A stretch of DNA of 64,000 nt from Indolivaga capnocytophagoides DSM 22835 (GCF_000426485.1 NZ_KE384529.1:186001-250000); one strand, 5' to 3'. Positions 8,458 to 19,688 are shown, counted from the stretch's first letter. A program made the numbers and translations. The notes: a model not told the origin generated them from the sequence alone.

Positions 8458-10995
8458 CTAATCTTTTTGGGGGTACAAGCTATTCCACCACGAAGGATCA
8501 TCTTGCAGCCATTTGGCAAACCATGCATAAATAGAATAGTTCCATTCTATACGTTTTTTATATTCACGTATCCCATGATTTTCACCCTTAACCTGAATAA
8601 ATGCAACAGGTTTACCTAATATCTTTAAAGCTGTAAACATTTGGATGCTTTCGCCAATCGGCACATTTGTATCTTCTGTTCCATGCAACAGCAATAAGGG
8701 AGTATTTACTTTATCTGCACTGAACAATGGACTTTGATTTACATATAAATCTTTGTTATTCCATGGATAGCTGCCTGCACTGGCCCCCGAACTATAGGTA
8801 TATCCCCAATAACCCTCGCCCCAGTAACTTGATAAAGCACTGATGCCGGCATGAGATACGGCCGCTGCAAAAATATCGGTACGCGTCTGCAGGTACATAG
8901 TCATAAATCCTCCGTAAGAAGCACCAATACACCCTATTTTTTTATCATTCACGAAAGAATGTTCAGATGCAAATTTCTTAGTACCTTCTATTATATCATC
9001 TGCTGTACGTATCCCCCAGGCATTGACATGGCGGGCGGCAAATTCCTGACCGTATCCGGTAGTACCGCTAGGCTGTAAAACATACACAACATATCCCATA
9101 GCTGCGTACACATGTCCGGGATATGGCGCATCAAAAGTACGGGGAGTAGGCATAGTGCCTCCATAATAATAAACAATCAAAGGATACTTTTTTGAAGAAT
9201 CGAAATTTGGCGGAAGATAAAAACGTCCGTCTATTGTAGTTCCGTCCGATGCAGTAAAACTCCAATCCTGTACTTTGCTCAGATTCAATTTTTCTAATCG
9301 CTCATTATAAGGATCCGATATCAGCGTTGCTTTATCACTTTTCAAATCAATAGTATATGCTTTGGTCGAGTTTGAAGCACTTAAACCTATATATGCAGCC
9401 CAATTACTTCCTTCCGAAAAGTCCATTGAACGAACAACATCTTCGACTAATTGCAGCTGAACGAATTGCCTGGATTTTGGATTATACCTGTAAACCCGTT
9501 GATAATCCTTATCGGTGACACCTAAATAAATCTGCCCGTCAGTATGATTCCAAACTGCATAATCGACACTTGGATCAAATGATTTGGTTATGGGATCAAC
9601 CTTTCTCGATACTAAATCCATTATAAAAGCCAATCCATTATAACTGTTAGGAATCTGTCCATCCTTCACTTTTTTGCCGATGCCGCCGAATGCTTCTCCC
9701 GAACCTTCAATGAGCAGGCTTTTTCCATCAGGAGAGAACGATGCCGAACTTACAAAATACTGATCAGACCAGATTGTATCTATCGCCAGAGTCTGCAAAT
9801 CCATCATATATAACGAACTGGAAAAGAAGGGTCTTACAGTAGGAGTATACTCAGAAGTCGAAAATAACAAATAGCGGGAATCTCGGCTCAAATCATTGAT
9901 TCTTGCTGAATTCTTACCATAGGTCAAACGTTCCTTTATTCCGGTTTGCAAATTATAACGTGAAATAAAATAGCGGGTATTCGCATCAGGCTGTCTGTTC
10001 TCGGGCGTAGATATCAGTACCAGATCACCTTTTTGAGGATCAGGAGCTTCACTTTCTGTATACAATAAAGATTTCTCATCGTATGTAAAACGAAAATTTC
10101 CGGCGGGAATATCTCTTACTAAAACCTGTTCTGCTAATGTTTCAGGATCTACTGTATACAAAATATTTTTACTGTCTGATCCATTTACATAGTAGAGTTT
10201 ATCAGAAATCGGCATCCATGCATATTTTTTGCTATTATCCAAAGCTACCCTTCTGTTCGTTCTTAAGGTAAGCAACTCTTTTTCAGAAAACGACTTCCCA
10301 TCGTTTTTTACAGTTAGATACTCCAATATAACATATTGTCCATTAGGGGATATCGAAGTATTAGTTAATCTTGTACCCTCCAATATATCCTTTATCGTTA
10401 CATTCCTTTTTTCATTTACCCCGAATGTATAATTAACCTGAGCATTTTTATCTTCCGGTTCAACCGTAACTTTTACTCCTTCAGGACTCTTATTTGTTGA
10501 TAAACTCAGGTACTTAATCATTATATTATAAGTACCGGGTTGTCCGGGAAATGTAAGTTTTACAGTTTTAGAAGATGTCAAAGTATCTTCGACTGTTACT
10601 TTTGATGTTTCTTTAACTCCATTGATATATGCCTCAAACATGCTGGGCGCAGAAATCTTCACTACGGTCTTAGCATATTTATCCACATTTAATTGAAATG
10701 AAAGCAGATGAAATCTTGCCCCTTCCTGAGCCTTACTTAAAAGAAAATAACCTGACAAATCAGACTTTAACAACTCCGTATAGGCTTGTTGATCAGGGAA
10801 AGATATAAATGTTTCGAGAAGATTTTTATTCTCAAATTTATCACCTTTAATATTTATCGAATCCATCATTACAGGATTCTTTACATCATATCCCCTTCCT
10901 GTGGAGTATAACTGCTTTAATGTTACAGTTTGCCCATTTAAGATTTGTAAAAGAAACAGGCAGCAAAATAAAAATGGGAACCTTAATTTCATCAT
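8458..10995 (-). CDS. S9-family prolyl oligopeptidase (dipeptidyl-peptidase type)
   Basis: Exported serine peptidase of 845 residues. Signal peptide ends near LQILNG with Gln next. Residues about 200-560 form the WD-like beta-propeller; the alpha/beta hydrolase domain follows. The catalytic triad is visible: Ser693 in GASYGG, Asp775 in HGTEDTNVP, and His807 in KGENHG. It probably cleaves short peptides in the periplasm. It lies in the same direction as the M16 pair but is separated from it by 181 nt holding a repeat, so co-transcription is uncertain. ATG at 10995 (a second Met follows directly). Confidence 0.92.
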   Translation of the reverse strand: MMKLRFPFLFCCLFLLQILNGQTVTLKQLYSTGRGYDVKNPVMMDSINIKGDKFENKNLLETFISFPDQQAYTELLKSDLSGYFLLSKAQEGARFHLLSFQLNVDKYAKTVVKISAPSMFEAYINGVKETSKVTVEDTLTSSKTVKLTFPGQPGTYNIMIKYLSLSTNKSPEGVKVTVEPEDKNAQVNYTFGVNEKRNVTIKDILEGTRLTNTSISPNGQYVILEYLTVKNDGKSFSEKELLTLRTNRRVALDNSKKYAWMPISDKLYYVNGSDSKNILYTVDPETLAEQVLVRDIPAGNFRFTYDEKSLLYTESEAPDPQKGDLVLISTPENRQPDANTRYFISRYNLQTGIKERLTYGKNSARINDLSRDSRYLLFSTSEYTPTVRPFFSSSLYMMDLQTLAIDTIWSDQYFVSSASFSPDGKSLLIEGSGEAFGGIGKKVKDGQIPNSYNGLAFIMDLVSRKVDPITKSFDPSVDYAVWNHTDGQIYLGVTDKDYQRVYRYNPKSRQFVQLQLVEDVVRSMDFSEGSNWAAYIGLSASNSTKAYTIDLKSDKATLISDPYNERLEKLNLSKVQDWSFTASDGTTIDGRFYLPPNFDSSKKYPLIVYYYGGTMPTPRTFDAPYPGHVYAAMGYVVYVLQPSGTTGYGQEFAARHVNAWGIRTADDIIEGTKKFASEHSFVNDKKIGCIGASYGGFMTMYLQTRTDIFAAAVSHAGISALSSYWGEGYWGYTYSSGASAGSYPWNNKDLYVNQSPLFSADKVNTPLLLLHGTEDTNVPIGESIQMFTALKILGKPVAFIQVKGENHGIREYKKRIEWNYSIYAWFAKWLQDDPSWWNSLYPQKD

Positions 10996-11117
10996 ATTAT
11001 CTGATTTTTTAATAAGTCTTTTAACAAAATTAGCAGAAAATTCATATCGAATATCCCTGCTAATTACTCTAAACTATCTTTTACAAAATCTCTTTCTGTA
11101 AAACTATTTATATATCA

Positions 11118-11561
11118 TCAAGCATTTTTTGCCTTATAAGCCATTGCATAAAAACGTATCTGTTTTATCATAGACACCAATCCGTTCGAACGAGTCGGCG
11201 ACAAATGTTCATCTAAACCTATACGGTTTACGAAATAAAGGTCTGCATTTATAATCTCATCAGGAGTACGGTTCGACAATACTTTAATAAGTAAAGCTAT
11301 AATACCCTTCACGATCACAGCATCACTTTCTGCTTTGAAATAAATACGACCGTCAATGTATTCCGCCTGAATCCACACCCGACTCTGACACCCTTGTATA
11401 AGATTAGACTCTACCCTGAATTTTTCGTCTAAGGGTTCTAACGAATTACCTAACTCTATAAGTAAAGCATATTTATCCATCCAATCATCAAAAACCGAAA
11501 AGTCTTCGATAATCTCATCCTGTACATCATTGATGCTTGGAAAGCTCAATTCTTTTTCCAT
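11118..11561 (-). CDS. sufE: SufE-family Fe-S cluster assembly protein
   Basis: Cytoplasmic sulfur-transfer partner of cysteine desulfurase SufS: it accepts persulfide sulfur and passes it to the SufBCD scaffold. 147 residues, the usual length. The persulfide cysteine is Cys58 in the conserved context NLIQGCQSRVW, followed by the typical ADSDAxIVKG-like segment (ESDAVIVKGIIALLI). No other suf gene is in the window. It begins 39 nt after the glutaminyl cyclase gene and may share its transcript. Confidence 0.93.
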   Translation of the reverse strand: MEKELSFPSINDVQDEIIEDFSVFDDWMDKYALLIELGNSLEPLDEKFRVESNLIQGCQSRVWIQAEYIDGRIYFKAESDAVIVKGIIALLIKVLSNRTPDEIINADLYFVNRIGLDEHLSPTRSNGLVSMIKQIRFYAMAYKAKNA

Positions 11562-11600
11562 TATTTATTATCTGAGGTTCCCCTCTATATCTAGTTATTG

Positions 11601-12596
11601 TTATTTTTCTTTATACACCACTTCCAACACTGTTTGCCCTACTGCTTTCAATGTTTCCTTACTGATACTGTTCATGTCATCTTTTGATGTATGCCAATAC
11701 CATCCAAATCCAGACTGTGTATTTTCGTCATTATGAATAATATCTATACTCGGGATTCTTCTGTTTTCATTCACAGGTACATGATCGTCTGTTATACCTC
11801 CACCATTTTTATCGATAAAATATTTACCATAGCCAAGATCACGGGCTGTACGCCAAACTTTTTCTACAATATCATTGGCATACTGACGAGAGATAGCTTC
11901 TTTGTAAAAAGTTGCATCGGGAGCCCCAACCATATCCAGCAGAATGCCGAAACGGGCTTTATAATCTTGTATATGTGGATTTTTAGACCAATATTGCGAA
12001 CCTAGACACCACCATTCACCTTCCGGCGCATTAGTTACAAATGAAGGAGTACCATAATCCTCTGCATCAAAAAATATAATATCAACGCCTATATTCGGAG
12101 ACTGGGTTTGTATAGAACGTGCAACTTCCAAGAGGGCTCCTACCCCACTCGCACCGTCATTAGCTCCTTGTACAGGAGATTTATGATTTTTTTCATCGGG
12201 ATCCTGATCCGAAAACGGACGTGTATCCCAATGCGCAAAGAGTAACACTCGGCTGGCATTTTCAGGATTAAAAGACCCGATAATATTTCGGGCATGTAAA
12301 ACAGTGCCATCAAATGCTTTAACATCCATACGCTGTTCAGTAACATTTGCACCAAATCTCTTCAGCTCAGCAACGAGATAGTCTCCACATGCAATGTGCT
12401 CTTTTGAGTTAGGTACACGTGGGCCAAACGCCACTTGCTTATCTACAAACGAATATGCACTATCCGAATTAAAAACAGGCGATACCTGTTGATATTTCTG
12501 TTCAGCAGATGTGTTGTTCGTTGTTGTCTTTTGTCCACACGAACAAGCCAGCAACCCTATAGTGCATCCTATTAATGATATGTTTCGTAAGCTCAT
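11601..12596 (-). CDS. Glutaminyl-peptide cyclotransferase (M28-fold glutaminyl cyclase), lipoprotein
   Basis: Membrane-anchored enzyme converting N-terminal Gln of exported proteins to pyroglutamate. 331 residues; lipobox LLAC with Cys18 as probable lipid site. M28-fold residues matching animal-type glutaminyl cyclases are visible: HWDTRP (122-127), Asp147 in GANDGASG, Glu179-Asp180 in FFDAED, Asp221 in LLDMVG, and the His of TDDHVPVN. This set (general base Glu next to a zinc ligand, and the late His) favours cyclase over aminopeptidase. In Bacteroidota such enzymes act on the Gln exposed by signal peptidase I. A palindromic repeat sits 22 bp before its ATG. Confidence 0.87.
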   Translation of the reverse strand: MSLRNISLIGCTIGLLACSCGQKTTTNNTSAEQKYQQVSPVFNSDSAYSFVDKQVAFGPRVPNSKEHIACGDYLVAELKRFGANVTEQRMDVKAFDGTVLHARNIIGSFNPENASRVLLFAHWDTRPFSDQDPDEKNHKSPVQGANDGASGVGALLEVARSIQTQSPNIGVDIIFFDAEDYGTPSFVTNAPEGEWWCLGSQYWSKNPHIQDYKARFGILLDMVGAPDATFYKEAISRQYANDIVEKVWRTARDLGYGKYFIDKNGGGITDDHVPVNENRRIPSIDIIHNDENTQSGFGWYWHTSKDDMNSISKETLKAVGQTVLEVVYKEK

Positions 12597-12617
12597 TTTA
12601 ATTTCTATATAATTATT

Positions 12618-12752
12618 AAGTCCTAGACCTATTTATTGACTATCCAAGCATAACAGCAATAGTTAGTTATCATAAAAAAATGCAACATTAAATACTTACT
12701 GTTACTTATTAATTAAGAACTGTATTTACAAAATTAACAAAAAGGGCTGAAA
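12618..12752. repeat. Dispersed palindromic element, copy 3
   Basis: Core AAGTCCTAGACCT at 12618-12630, starting 22 bp before the glutaminyl cyclase ATG. The tail TATTTATTGACTATCCAAGC and the following AACAGCAATAGTTAGTTATC match copies 1 and 8. A degenerate opposite end, AACAAAAAGGGCTGAAATTC (about 12736-12755), mirrors the right end of copy 1. The element fills most of the gap between the antiporter stop and the cyclase start. Confidence 0.75.
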
Positions 12753-12762
12753 TTCATTTATA

Positions 12763-14268
12763 TTATCTCTTTTTATTAGCGTTTACACCTGCCAACCCCA
12801 TACTTTCGTATGTTTCGGACAAAGTTTCTTCATTATTCATCATTACAAGTAATTTATCTCCGACATTTAACTCAGTCTTACCTTTCGGAATAAAGTATTT
12901 TTCGCCTCGTTTCACCAAAACAACCAAAGCATCATCCGGTAAAGGCATATTCATCAAGGCATGCCCGTTTTTCAGAGCATAATCAGTTACAACGATCTCT
13001 GTCGAAATAGAGCCTATATCTTCGGCCAAGTCTACATCAAAATCATCCAGCCTTCGCCGCTTCTTTGATGGAGCAAGCAGTCCGAGCCATTTAGCAATCT
13101 GCGTAAGAAATGTACCCTGTAAAAGAATCGATAATAAAGTAATGAAGAAAACCACATTAAAAATAAAACGGGCATGAGGTACGTGTGCTGTCAATGGATA
13201 AATAGCAAATATAATAGGCACAGCTCCACGCAAGCCTACCCACGACAAAAATACCTTATCCTTAAAACAGACCTTACGAAAAGGAGCCAGACTGATAAAT
13301 ACACTAAGCGGACGAGCTACAAATATTATAAATAGGCCTATAACAAGGGCAGGAACTGCTACCGGATACAATTCGTGTGGTTCAACCAACAATCCCAGCA
13401 TCAGGAACATAACTATTTGACTCAGCCATGATATTGCATCAAACAGTTTGAATGTAGTACGCTTAGTTATAAATTTAGAATTACCAATCACTAAACCACC
13501 TATATATATCGCAAGAAAACCATTACCTTTTATAAAGTGTGTAAACGAAAATATAAATATACAGAATGTTAATACAATTATCGGATAATAAACATCATTA
13601 TCCAATCTCATCTTATTCAACAACTTAACTGCAAATTTAGCAATAAAATATCCTGCTGCTCCACCGATAATTATCTCGGTAACAATAGATAAAGCAATCT
13701 TTAGAATATCGGGTTCACCTCCTGCCTTTATCAGGCTGATCAAAGTAATGGTAAGCATATACGCCATCGGGTCGTTGCTCCCACTTTCGCATTCGAGCGT
13801 TGGACGGAGGTTATTTTTTAACTTTACATTTTTTGATCCCAGAATAGCAAATACCGCAGCCGAATCAGTAGATGACATCACCGAAGCCAACAAGAAAGCT
13901 GTTATCAGTGAAAAACCAAGAGAAGGTAACAATTCGCCACACAACCACCATGCGAAAAATCCGGTAAATGCGGCTGTAAGAAGAACTCCGGCTGTAGCCA
14001 GTGCTACACTTTGACCTATAACCGGCTTTATTTCACTGAATTTAGTATTCAATCCGCCTGAAAACAAAATAATACACAATGCAACAGTACCGATAGCTTC
14101 TGCCACATGTAAATTATTAAACGTGATACCTATACCATCGGATCCGAAAGCCATACCAACCGCTATAAAGAGAACCAAAGCGGGAATACCTAAACGCCCC
14201 CCTATCCTACCTACCAGAATACTGATAAAAACAAGTATGGATAATACTAATAAAAAGGTTTCTAACAT
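12763..14268 (-). CDS. Cation/proton antiporter of the CPA1 NhaP2/CvrA type
   Basis: Inner-membrane K+ or Na+/H+ antiporter, 501 residues. About twelve hydrophobic segments fill residues 1-400, with the CPA1 core segments ESGSNDPMAYML (Asn-Asp pair) and LRGAVPIIFAIYP. A cytosolic TrkA_C/RCK_C-like domain follows (about 415-490: FDVDLAEDIGSISTEIVV, then ALVVLVKRGEKYFIPKG). That architecture fits NhaP2/CvrA, which adjusts potassium and cell volume. Its ATG overlaps the stop of the LD-carboxypeptidase by one base (TAATG), so translation is probably coupled. Confidence 0.9.
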   Translation of the reverse strand: MLETFLLVLSILVFISILVGRIGGRLGIPALVLFIAVGMAFGSDGIGITFNNLHVAEAIGTVALCIILFSGGLNTKFSEIKPVIGQSVALATAGVLLTAAFTGFFAWWLCGELLPSLGFSLITAFLLASVMSSTDSAAVFAILGSKNVKLKNNLRPTLECESGSNDPMAYMLTITLISLIKAGGEPDILKIALSIVTEIIIGGAAGYFIAKFAVKLLNKMRLDNDVYYPIIVLTFCIFIFSFTHFIKGNGFLAIYIGGLVIGNSKFITKRTTFKLFDAISWLSQIVMFLMLGLLVEPHELYPVAVPALVIGLFIIFVARPLSVFISLAPFRKVCFKDKVFLSWVGLRGAVPIIFAIYPLTAHVPHARFIFNVVFFITLLSILLQGTFLTQIAKWLGLLAPSKKRRRLDDFDVDLAEDIGSISTEIVVTDYALKNGHALMNMPLPDDALVVLVKRGEKYFIPKGKTELNVGDKLLVMMNNEETLSETYESMGLAGVNANKKR

Positions 14269-15176
14269 TAGTTTTGTGTTTTGAGTAAAACTTTATGTGT
14301 GTTGACTTCCAATCTGATTTTTCCGGAATACACTAAAGGAAAATTCTCTTTTACATGTCCTACCGGAAAATCAAACACTACCGGATAATTGTACCCGGAA
14401 ACTAAATTCATTATAGACTCATAGATAGGAGCATACATAAGAAAATCTTCTTCACAATCAGCAAATTGGCCGACAACTAGTCCTGAAAGTCGATCTAAAA
14501 CACCGGCTAGTTTCAATTGCCACATCATACGATCTATTTTATAGGCTCCCTCTCCGATATCTTCGACAAATAAAATGGAATTATCCGGCACATCAGCAAA
14601 AGGAGTACCAATAAGTCCTCCCAATACAGCCAGATTTCCACCCCATAAACGACCATCAGCTATACCAATTCGATTTAACGGATGTGAAGAAATTGAATAT
14701 TCATGTATACCTTCGAAAAGCAGCCTTCTTAAATACAGAGAAGCTGTATCTTCTGCATCCTCATCCAAATGACGAGCCATAGGTGCATGCGCCGAAAGTA
14801 TCCCATTTTTCATAAATGCTAAATGCAAGGCTGTTATATCGCTATAGCCAACCAACCATTTAGGATATTTCTTTATTTCGGTAAAATCCAATCTATCCAA
14901 TAAATGAACAATACCATACCCTCCCCTCGAACAAAAAATCAATTTGACATCGGGATCATCCATTGCACCTTGCAAATCTTCGACACGCTGTTCTACAGTT
15001 CCACAAAAACGCCCATTCTTTTCCCTTGCATATTGAGAGACAATAACATTCAGTCCCCATGATTCAAGAACTAGTTTGGCCCCATCTATAAATGATGATT
15101 CTATACTTCCCGAAGGAGAAATAATTACAGCCTTATCATTCTTATTTAATAAAGGCGGGGAAATATATTTTTTCAT
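14268..15176 (-). CDS. LD-carboxypeptidase (peptidase S66)
   Basis: Cytoplasmic serine peptidase of murein recycling: it removes the terminal D-Ala from tetrapeptides released from peptidoglycan. The start at 15176 (MKKYISPPLL) gives 302 residues, usual for the family. A longer frame to 15209 exists, but a TATCTTTG box at 15199-15206 would put the transcription start inside it. The nucleophile region is visible as CSRGGYGIVHLLDRLD (Ser in RGGYG context); the Glu and His partners are in GGNLAVLGGLIGTP, LFVEDIGE and PVGHVKENFPL. It is translationally coupled to the antiporter by a TAATG overlap; why murein recycling and ion exchange are paired is not evident. Confidence 0.88.
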   Translation of the reverse strand: MKKYISPPLLNKNDKAVIISPSGSIESSFIDGAKLVLESWGLNVIVSQYAREKNGRFCGTVEQRVEDLQGAMDDPDVKLIFCSRGGYGIVHLLDRLDFTEIKKYPKWLVGYSDITALHLAFMKNGILSAHAPMARHLDEDAEDTASLYLRRLLFEGIHEYSISSHPLNRIGIADGRLWGGNLAVLGGLIGTPFADVPDNSILFVEDIGEGAYKIDRMMWQLKLAGVLDRLSGLVVGQFADCEEDFLMYAPIYESIMNLVSGYNYPVVFDFPVGHVKENFPLVYSGKIRLEVNTHKVLLKTQN

Positions 15177-15198
15177 ATCAACCGGATATTCGTTCAAA

Positions 15199-15206
15199 CA
15201 AAGATA
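15199..15206 (-). promoter_or_regulatory. Candidate -7 box for the LD-carboxypeptidase/antiporter operon
   Basis: Minus strand reads TATCTTTG (consensus TAnnTTTG). It supports translation from the ATG at 15176 instead of 15209. No convincing -33 box at the expected distance. Confidence 0.4.
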
Positions 15207-15260
15207 CAAATTTGAAAAAAACGGCTTATGAAAAATAGTATTAAAGTTTGTGCAGCTTAT

Positions 15261-15295
15261 AAAAAATAAGAGACACCTTAGTGATGTCTCTTATT
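15261..15295 (-). terminator. Rho-independent terminator of gyrB
   Basis: Perfect 11-bp stem, AATAAGAGACA at 15265-15275 paired with TGTCTCTTATT at 15285-15295, with a 9-nt loop. On the minus strand it is followed by a U-run (TTATTTTTTATA). It lies 22 bases downstream of the gyrB stop. Confidence 0.9.
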
Positions 15296-15317
15296 CAATT
15301 ATATTATATGTCTACAA

Positions 15318-17282
<1,965 letters not shown>

Positions 17283-17345
17283 TCATTTAACATAATCTTT
17301 TCAAAAAGCCAGCCGAAACACCGTGGCTAAACTTCAAAAAGCCAA

Positions 17346-17376
17346 CAAATATACACAAAAATACGCAGACCTGCAA
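17346..17376 (-). promoter_or_regulatory. Promoter of gyrB (Bacteroidota type)
   Basis: On the minus strand TTG (17374-17376), then 20 nt, then TATATTTG (17346-17353), matching the -33/-7 arrangement (TTTG, N19-21, TAnnTTTG). Predicted leader about 60 nt. Confidence 0.6.
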
Positions 17377-17455
17377 GAAGAATACCAGATACTCTATGCT
17401 ACATAATTATTCACATCTCAATATTTCATAACTAACTATATATAAACATTATAAG

Positions 17456-17491
17456 ACAAAAAAAACACTAATTACCCGAAGGTAATTAGTG
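17456..17491 (-). terminator. Terminator of the small exported protein gene at 17524
   Basis: Perfect 11-bp stem CACTAATTACC (17466-17476) with its complement at 17481-17491, CGAA tetraloop. On the minus strand it is followed by a run of nine U residues. Confidence 0.92.
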
Positions 17492-17523
17492 CTAACTCCT
17501 AAATTAAAGGACTGTTTATAGAA

Positions 17524-17736
17524 TCATTTTGTTTTAGATGACTCGCTTGCAGCTTTCTTAGGTTCTTCAACTTTTTTAGTAGTACTTGATTTTTTTTCTG
17601 CCTTAGCAGGTTTTGCTTCAGCTTTGGCTTCAGTTTTGGCTTTTGGAGCCGGAGCAGTTTTTGTACTTTGAGCCATAACTGCTGAAGATGCTAATAGTGC
17701 TGCGCACATTACCATAGAAAGAACTACTTTTTTCAT
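17524..17736 (-). CDS. Tiny exported Lys/Ala-rich protein (paralogue A)
   Basis: 70 residues, no recognised family. A clear signal peptide (MKKVVLSMVMCAALLASSA, cleavage near VMA with Gln next) is followed by about 47 residues of low-complexity Lys/Ala/Glu/Pro sequence (KAKTEAKAEAKPAKAEKK), strongly basic and probably disordered. The gene has its own promoter and a strong terminator, so it is a real, separately controlled unit. The signal peptide is nearly identical to that of the 71-residue neighbour at 18117-18332, indicating tandem duplication with a diverged tail. Function unknown; periplasmic or outer-membrane-associated polycation would be a guess. Confidence 0.8.
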   Translation of the reverse strand: MKKVVLSMVMCAALLASSAVMAQSTKTAPAPKAKTEAKAEAKPAKAEKKSSTTKKVEEPKKAASESSKTK

Positions 17737-17799
17737 AATTTGATGATCAAATTAAATTGTTTATTTAGTTAGCTTTTTGTCATCCCTATGATGACGATG

Positions 17800-17828
17800 C
17801 AAATGTAAAGTAGTTTTTCCCAATTCAA
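17800..17828 (-). promoter_or_regulatory. Promoter of small exported protein A
   Basis: Minus strand: TTG at 17826-17828, 18-nt spacer, TACATTTG at 17800-17807. Predicted leader about 55-60 nt. Confidence 0.6.
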
Positions 17829-18051
17829 TTTTTTTTCTCATTTATTTAATCATGTTTAAACGTCCTTAAACTCCTTTAAACAAAGGAATTCCGAAAGATA
17901 AAAAATAATGAAAAGCCTTGAAATTTCAGAGAAAAAAATAAGAAAATCAAGAAAAAACATTATATAATATCTTAAAGAGAAATCCAAGAATCAAACATAA
18001 TGACAGTTAAACGACATTTCATTAGCATAATGATATTTTTTATTACGAAAC
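17829..18051. other. AT-rich spacer between the two small exported genes
   Basis: About 220 nt with no supportable gene or RNA. Contains only AT-rich sequence and a short run GTTTAAACGTCCTTAAAC without a convincing structure. It may hold upstream promoter sequence of the gene at 17524. Confidence 0.4.
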
Positions 18052-18086
18052 AAAAAGCCGCTTACTATATGAAGTAAACGGCTTGT
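18052..18086 (-). terminator. Terminator of the small exported protein gene at 18117
   Basis: Stem AAGCCG-C-TTACT (18055-18066) with AGTAA-A-CGGCTT (18073-18084), one mismatch, 6-nt loop. On the minus strand a U-run follows (GCTTTTTG). Confidence 0.8.
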
Positions 18087-18116
18087 ATCTATGCTGAAAA
18101 AAACAGAATGACTGTC

Positions 18117-18332
18117 TTATTTTTTCTTTTCGGCTTTATCAGCAGAGCAGCAAGATTTTTTCTCTGAGGTTTTCTTGCTTGCATCTTTCTTATCTGCAGA
18201 AGTACAATTTTTCTTTTCTGATGAAGTACATTCCTTTTTTGCAGGTTCAGCTGTCTTTTTATCTTGAGCCATAACTGCCGATGAAGCTAATAATGCTGTA
18301 CACATTACAACTGAAAGAACTAATTTTTTCAT
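18117..18332 (-). CDS. Tiny exported Lys/Cys-rich protein (paralogue B)
   Basis: 71 residues. Signal peptide MKKLVLSVVMCTALLASSA with VMA then Gln, differing from paralogue A at only a few positions. The mature part is Lys/Ser-rich with two similar units (ECTSSEKKNCTSADKKD and KSCCSADKAEKK), giving four Cys after the signal peptide; these could form disulfides or bind metal, which is speculation. Own promoter (18393-18422) and terminator (18052-18086). It does not match a family I recognise. Confidence 0.8.
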   Translation of the reverse strand: MKKLVLSVVMCTALLASSAVMAQDKKTAEPAKKECTSSEKKNCTSADKKDASKKTSEKKSCCSADKAEKKK

Positions 18333-18392
18333 AATGGATTTGATTTAAATATTTATTCTCTGTATAATAAACTTCTAAAAAATGAAGCTTCA

Positions 18393-18422
18393 CAAATATA
18401 AAAACTAGATAAGATAAATCAA
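18393..18422 (-). promoter_or_regulatory. Promoter of small exported protein B
   Basis: Minus strand: TTG (18420-18422), exactly 19 nt, then TATATTTG (18393-18400). This is the best match to the Bacteroidota promoter consensus in the window. Leader about 54 nt. Confidence 0.7.
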
Positions 18423-18488
18423 TACGCTGAATCTCTTTTTAATGTATATTATCTTTTCTTCTCAATTTATATTTGCCTACTTAACAAC

Positions 18489-19688
18489 TTAATTGAGAGG
18501 TATTCCAAACCATGAAACTTTTTGGAACATGAGCTTTCTGGCAAGTTTATTCTTTTTGAAGTATGACTTCAGCCACTCTTGCTGCTCCATCAAAGCTGTC
18601 AAAGCCTGCTCATTGGAGTTAATTACATCATCAACCGACACCCCGGCACGGTTTCCCATTATTTTCACTTCTAACAATTGCTTTTTTGACATATTAAGCT
18701 TTTCCATCGCAGAGTCTAACATTCGCTGAATTTCGGAATCTTCTTTTTGAGGAGAAAATTTATTATTTCGGTAATTTATAAATTCATTGAAAAGCTTAAT
18801 GCCTCCATTGTAATTATCAATAGCCGCATTATATTGATCTGCAACCATATTTATACGATTGTTTTCTATCTCGGTTTTAATTCTTTTAAGAAATTCAATG
18901 GTCATCATATTTTTAATGCCATTCTTTTCAACTCGGTAAACCACAGATTTCAATTGATCATTTTTTGTTTGACTATTATAAACGGCTATCGAATCAGTAA
19001 ATGTGAACATCCCTCTCTTTTTATCACCCTTGGTTACTCCTGCATAAAATTCAGCTGTATTAACAGGATATTCCAAAAATTGCCAGAGGTAATCAAACGG
19101 CATATGCGTCTTGATCATTTCGGAAGACTCCACCTTGTAATACCTATCATTTAATTGTTTGGTAAATTTTCCATCCTTAACACCTCCGGCACCCCAAGTA
19201 GGATCAAACAAATACCATTTATTATTTATATTTGCCGCATTCCATGAGTGAGGCAGATTATCTACAATATCATTTTGTTTGGTATATCCCTGTATAATCT
19301 CAGCCTGAATCCCCACATTACAGCAAAGGGTATCGAACAGTAACGAATAGTTTTCGCAAATTCCTCTTTTATTTTTAAGAGCTTTGAAGATTTTATCCTG
19401 ATCCGTCTCATTAATGTCAACATTAAACATATTATCAGTATCGTATGCTATGTTGAAAGCAATCCATGAAAATATTGCTCGAATCCGATCTTCTTCATTA
19501 TCAAAAGTCGATTTAATAAAGTCTGATAAACTCTTTACAGACTCTCCCTGATCAGACGAAATTTGGGCAACCAGATTATCTACTTTTGTATATCGGTTTG
19601 TTTCTTTTTTTTGTGCAGTTAACGAACCTGTAACCACAATAAACAGGAGTAGTAAAAATGTGTTTTTCTTTCCGTTCATATATATCAT
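18489..19688 (-). CDS. Exported transglutaminase-like fold protein
   Basis: 399 residues with a signal peptide (start 19688, or 19679 giving MNGKKNTFLLLLFIVVTG; cleavage near LTA with Gln next). A transglutaminase-core (papain-like) domain is visible with its triad in order: Cys111 in KRGICENYS, His147 in LPHSWNA, Asp162 in LFDPTWGAGG. Such bacterial domains are more often peptidases or amidases than crosslinkers. The C-terminal half (about 230-399) is charged and helical, with no clear domain. Transcribed alone; the start region carries a weak match to the dispersed palindrome near 19728. Confidence 0.82.
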   Translation of the reverse strand: MIYMNGKKNTFLLLLFIVVTGSLTAQKKETNRYTKVDNLVAQISSDQGESVKSLSDFIKSTFDNEEDRIRAIFSWIAFNIAYDTDNMFNVDINETDQDKIFKALKNKRGICENYSLLFDTLCCNVGIQAEIIQGYTKQNDIVDNLPHSWNAANINNKWYLFDPTWGAGGVKDGKFTKQLNDRYYKVESSEMIKTHMPFDYLWQFLEYPVNTAEFYAGVTKGDKKRGMFTFTDSIAVYNSQTKNDQLKSVVYRVEKNGIKNMMTIEFLKRIKTEIENNRINMVADQYNAAIDNYNGGIKLFNEFINYRNNKFSPQKEDSEIQRMLDSAMEKLNMSKKQLLEVKIMGNRAGVSVDDVINSNEQALTALMEQQEWLKSYFKKNKLARKLMFQKVSWFGIPLN

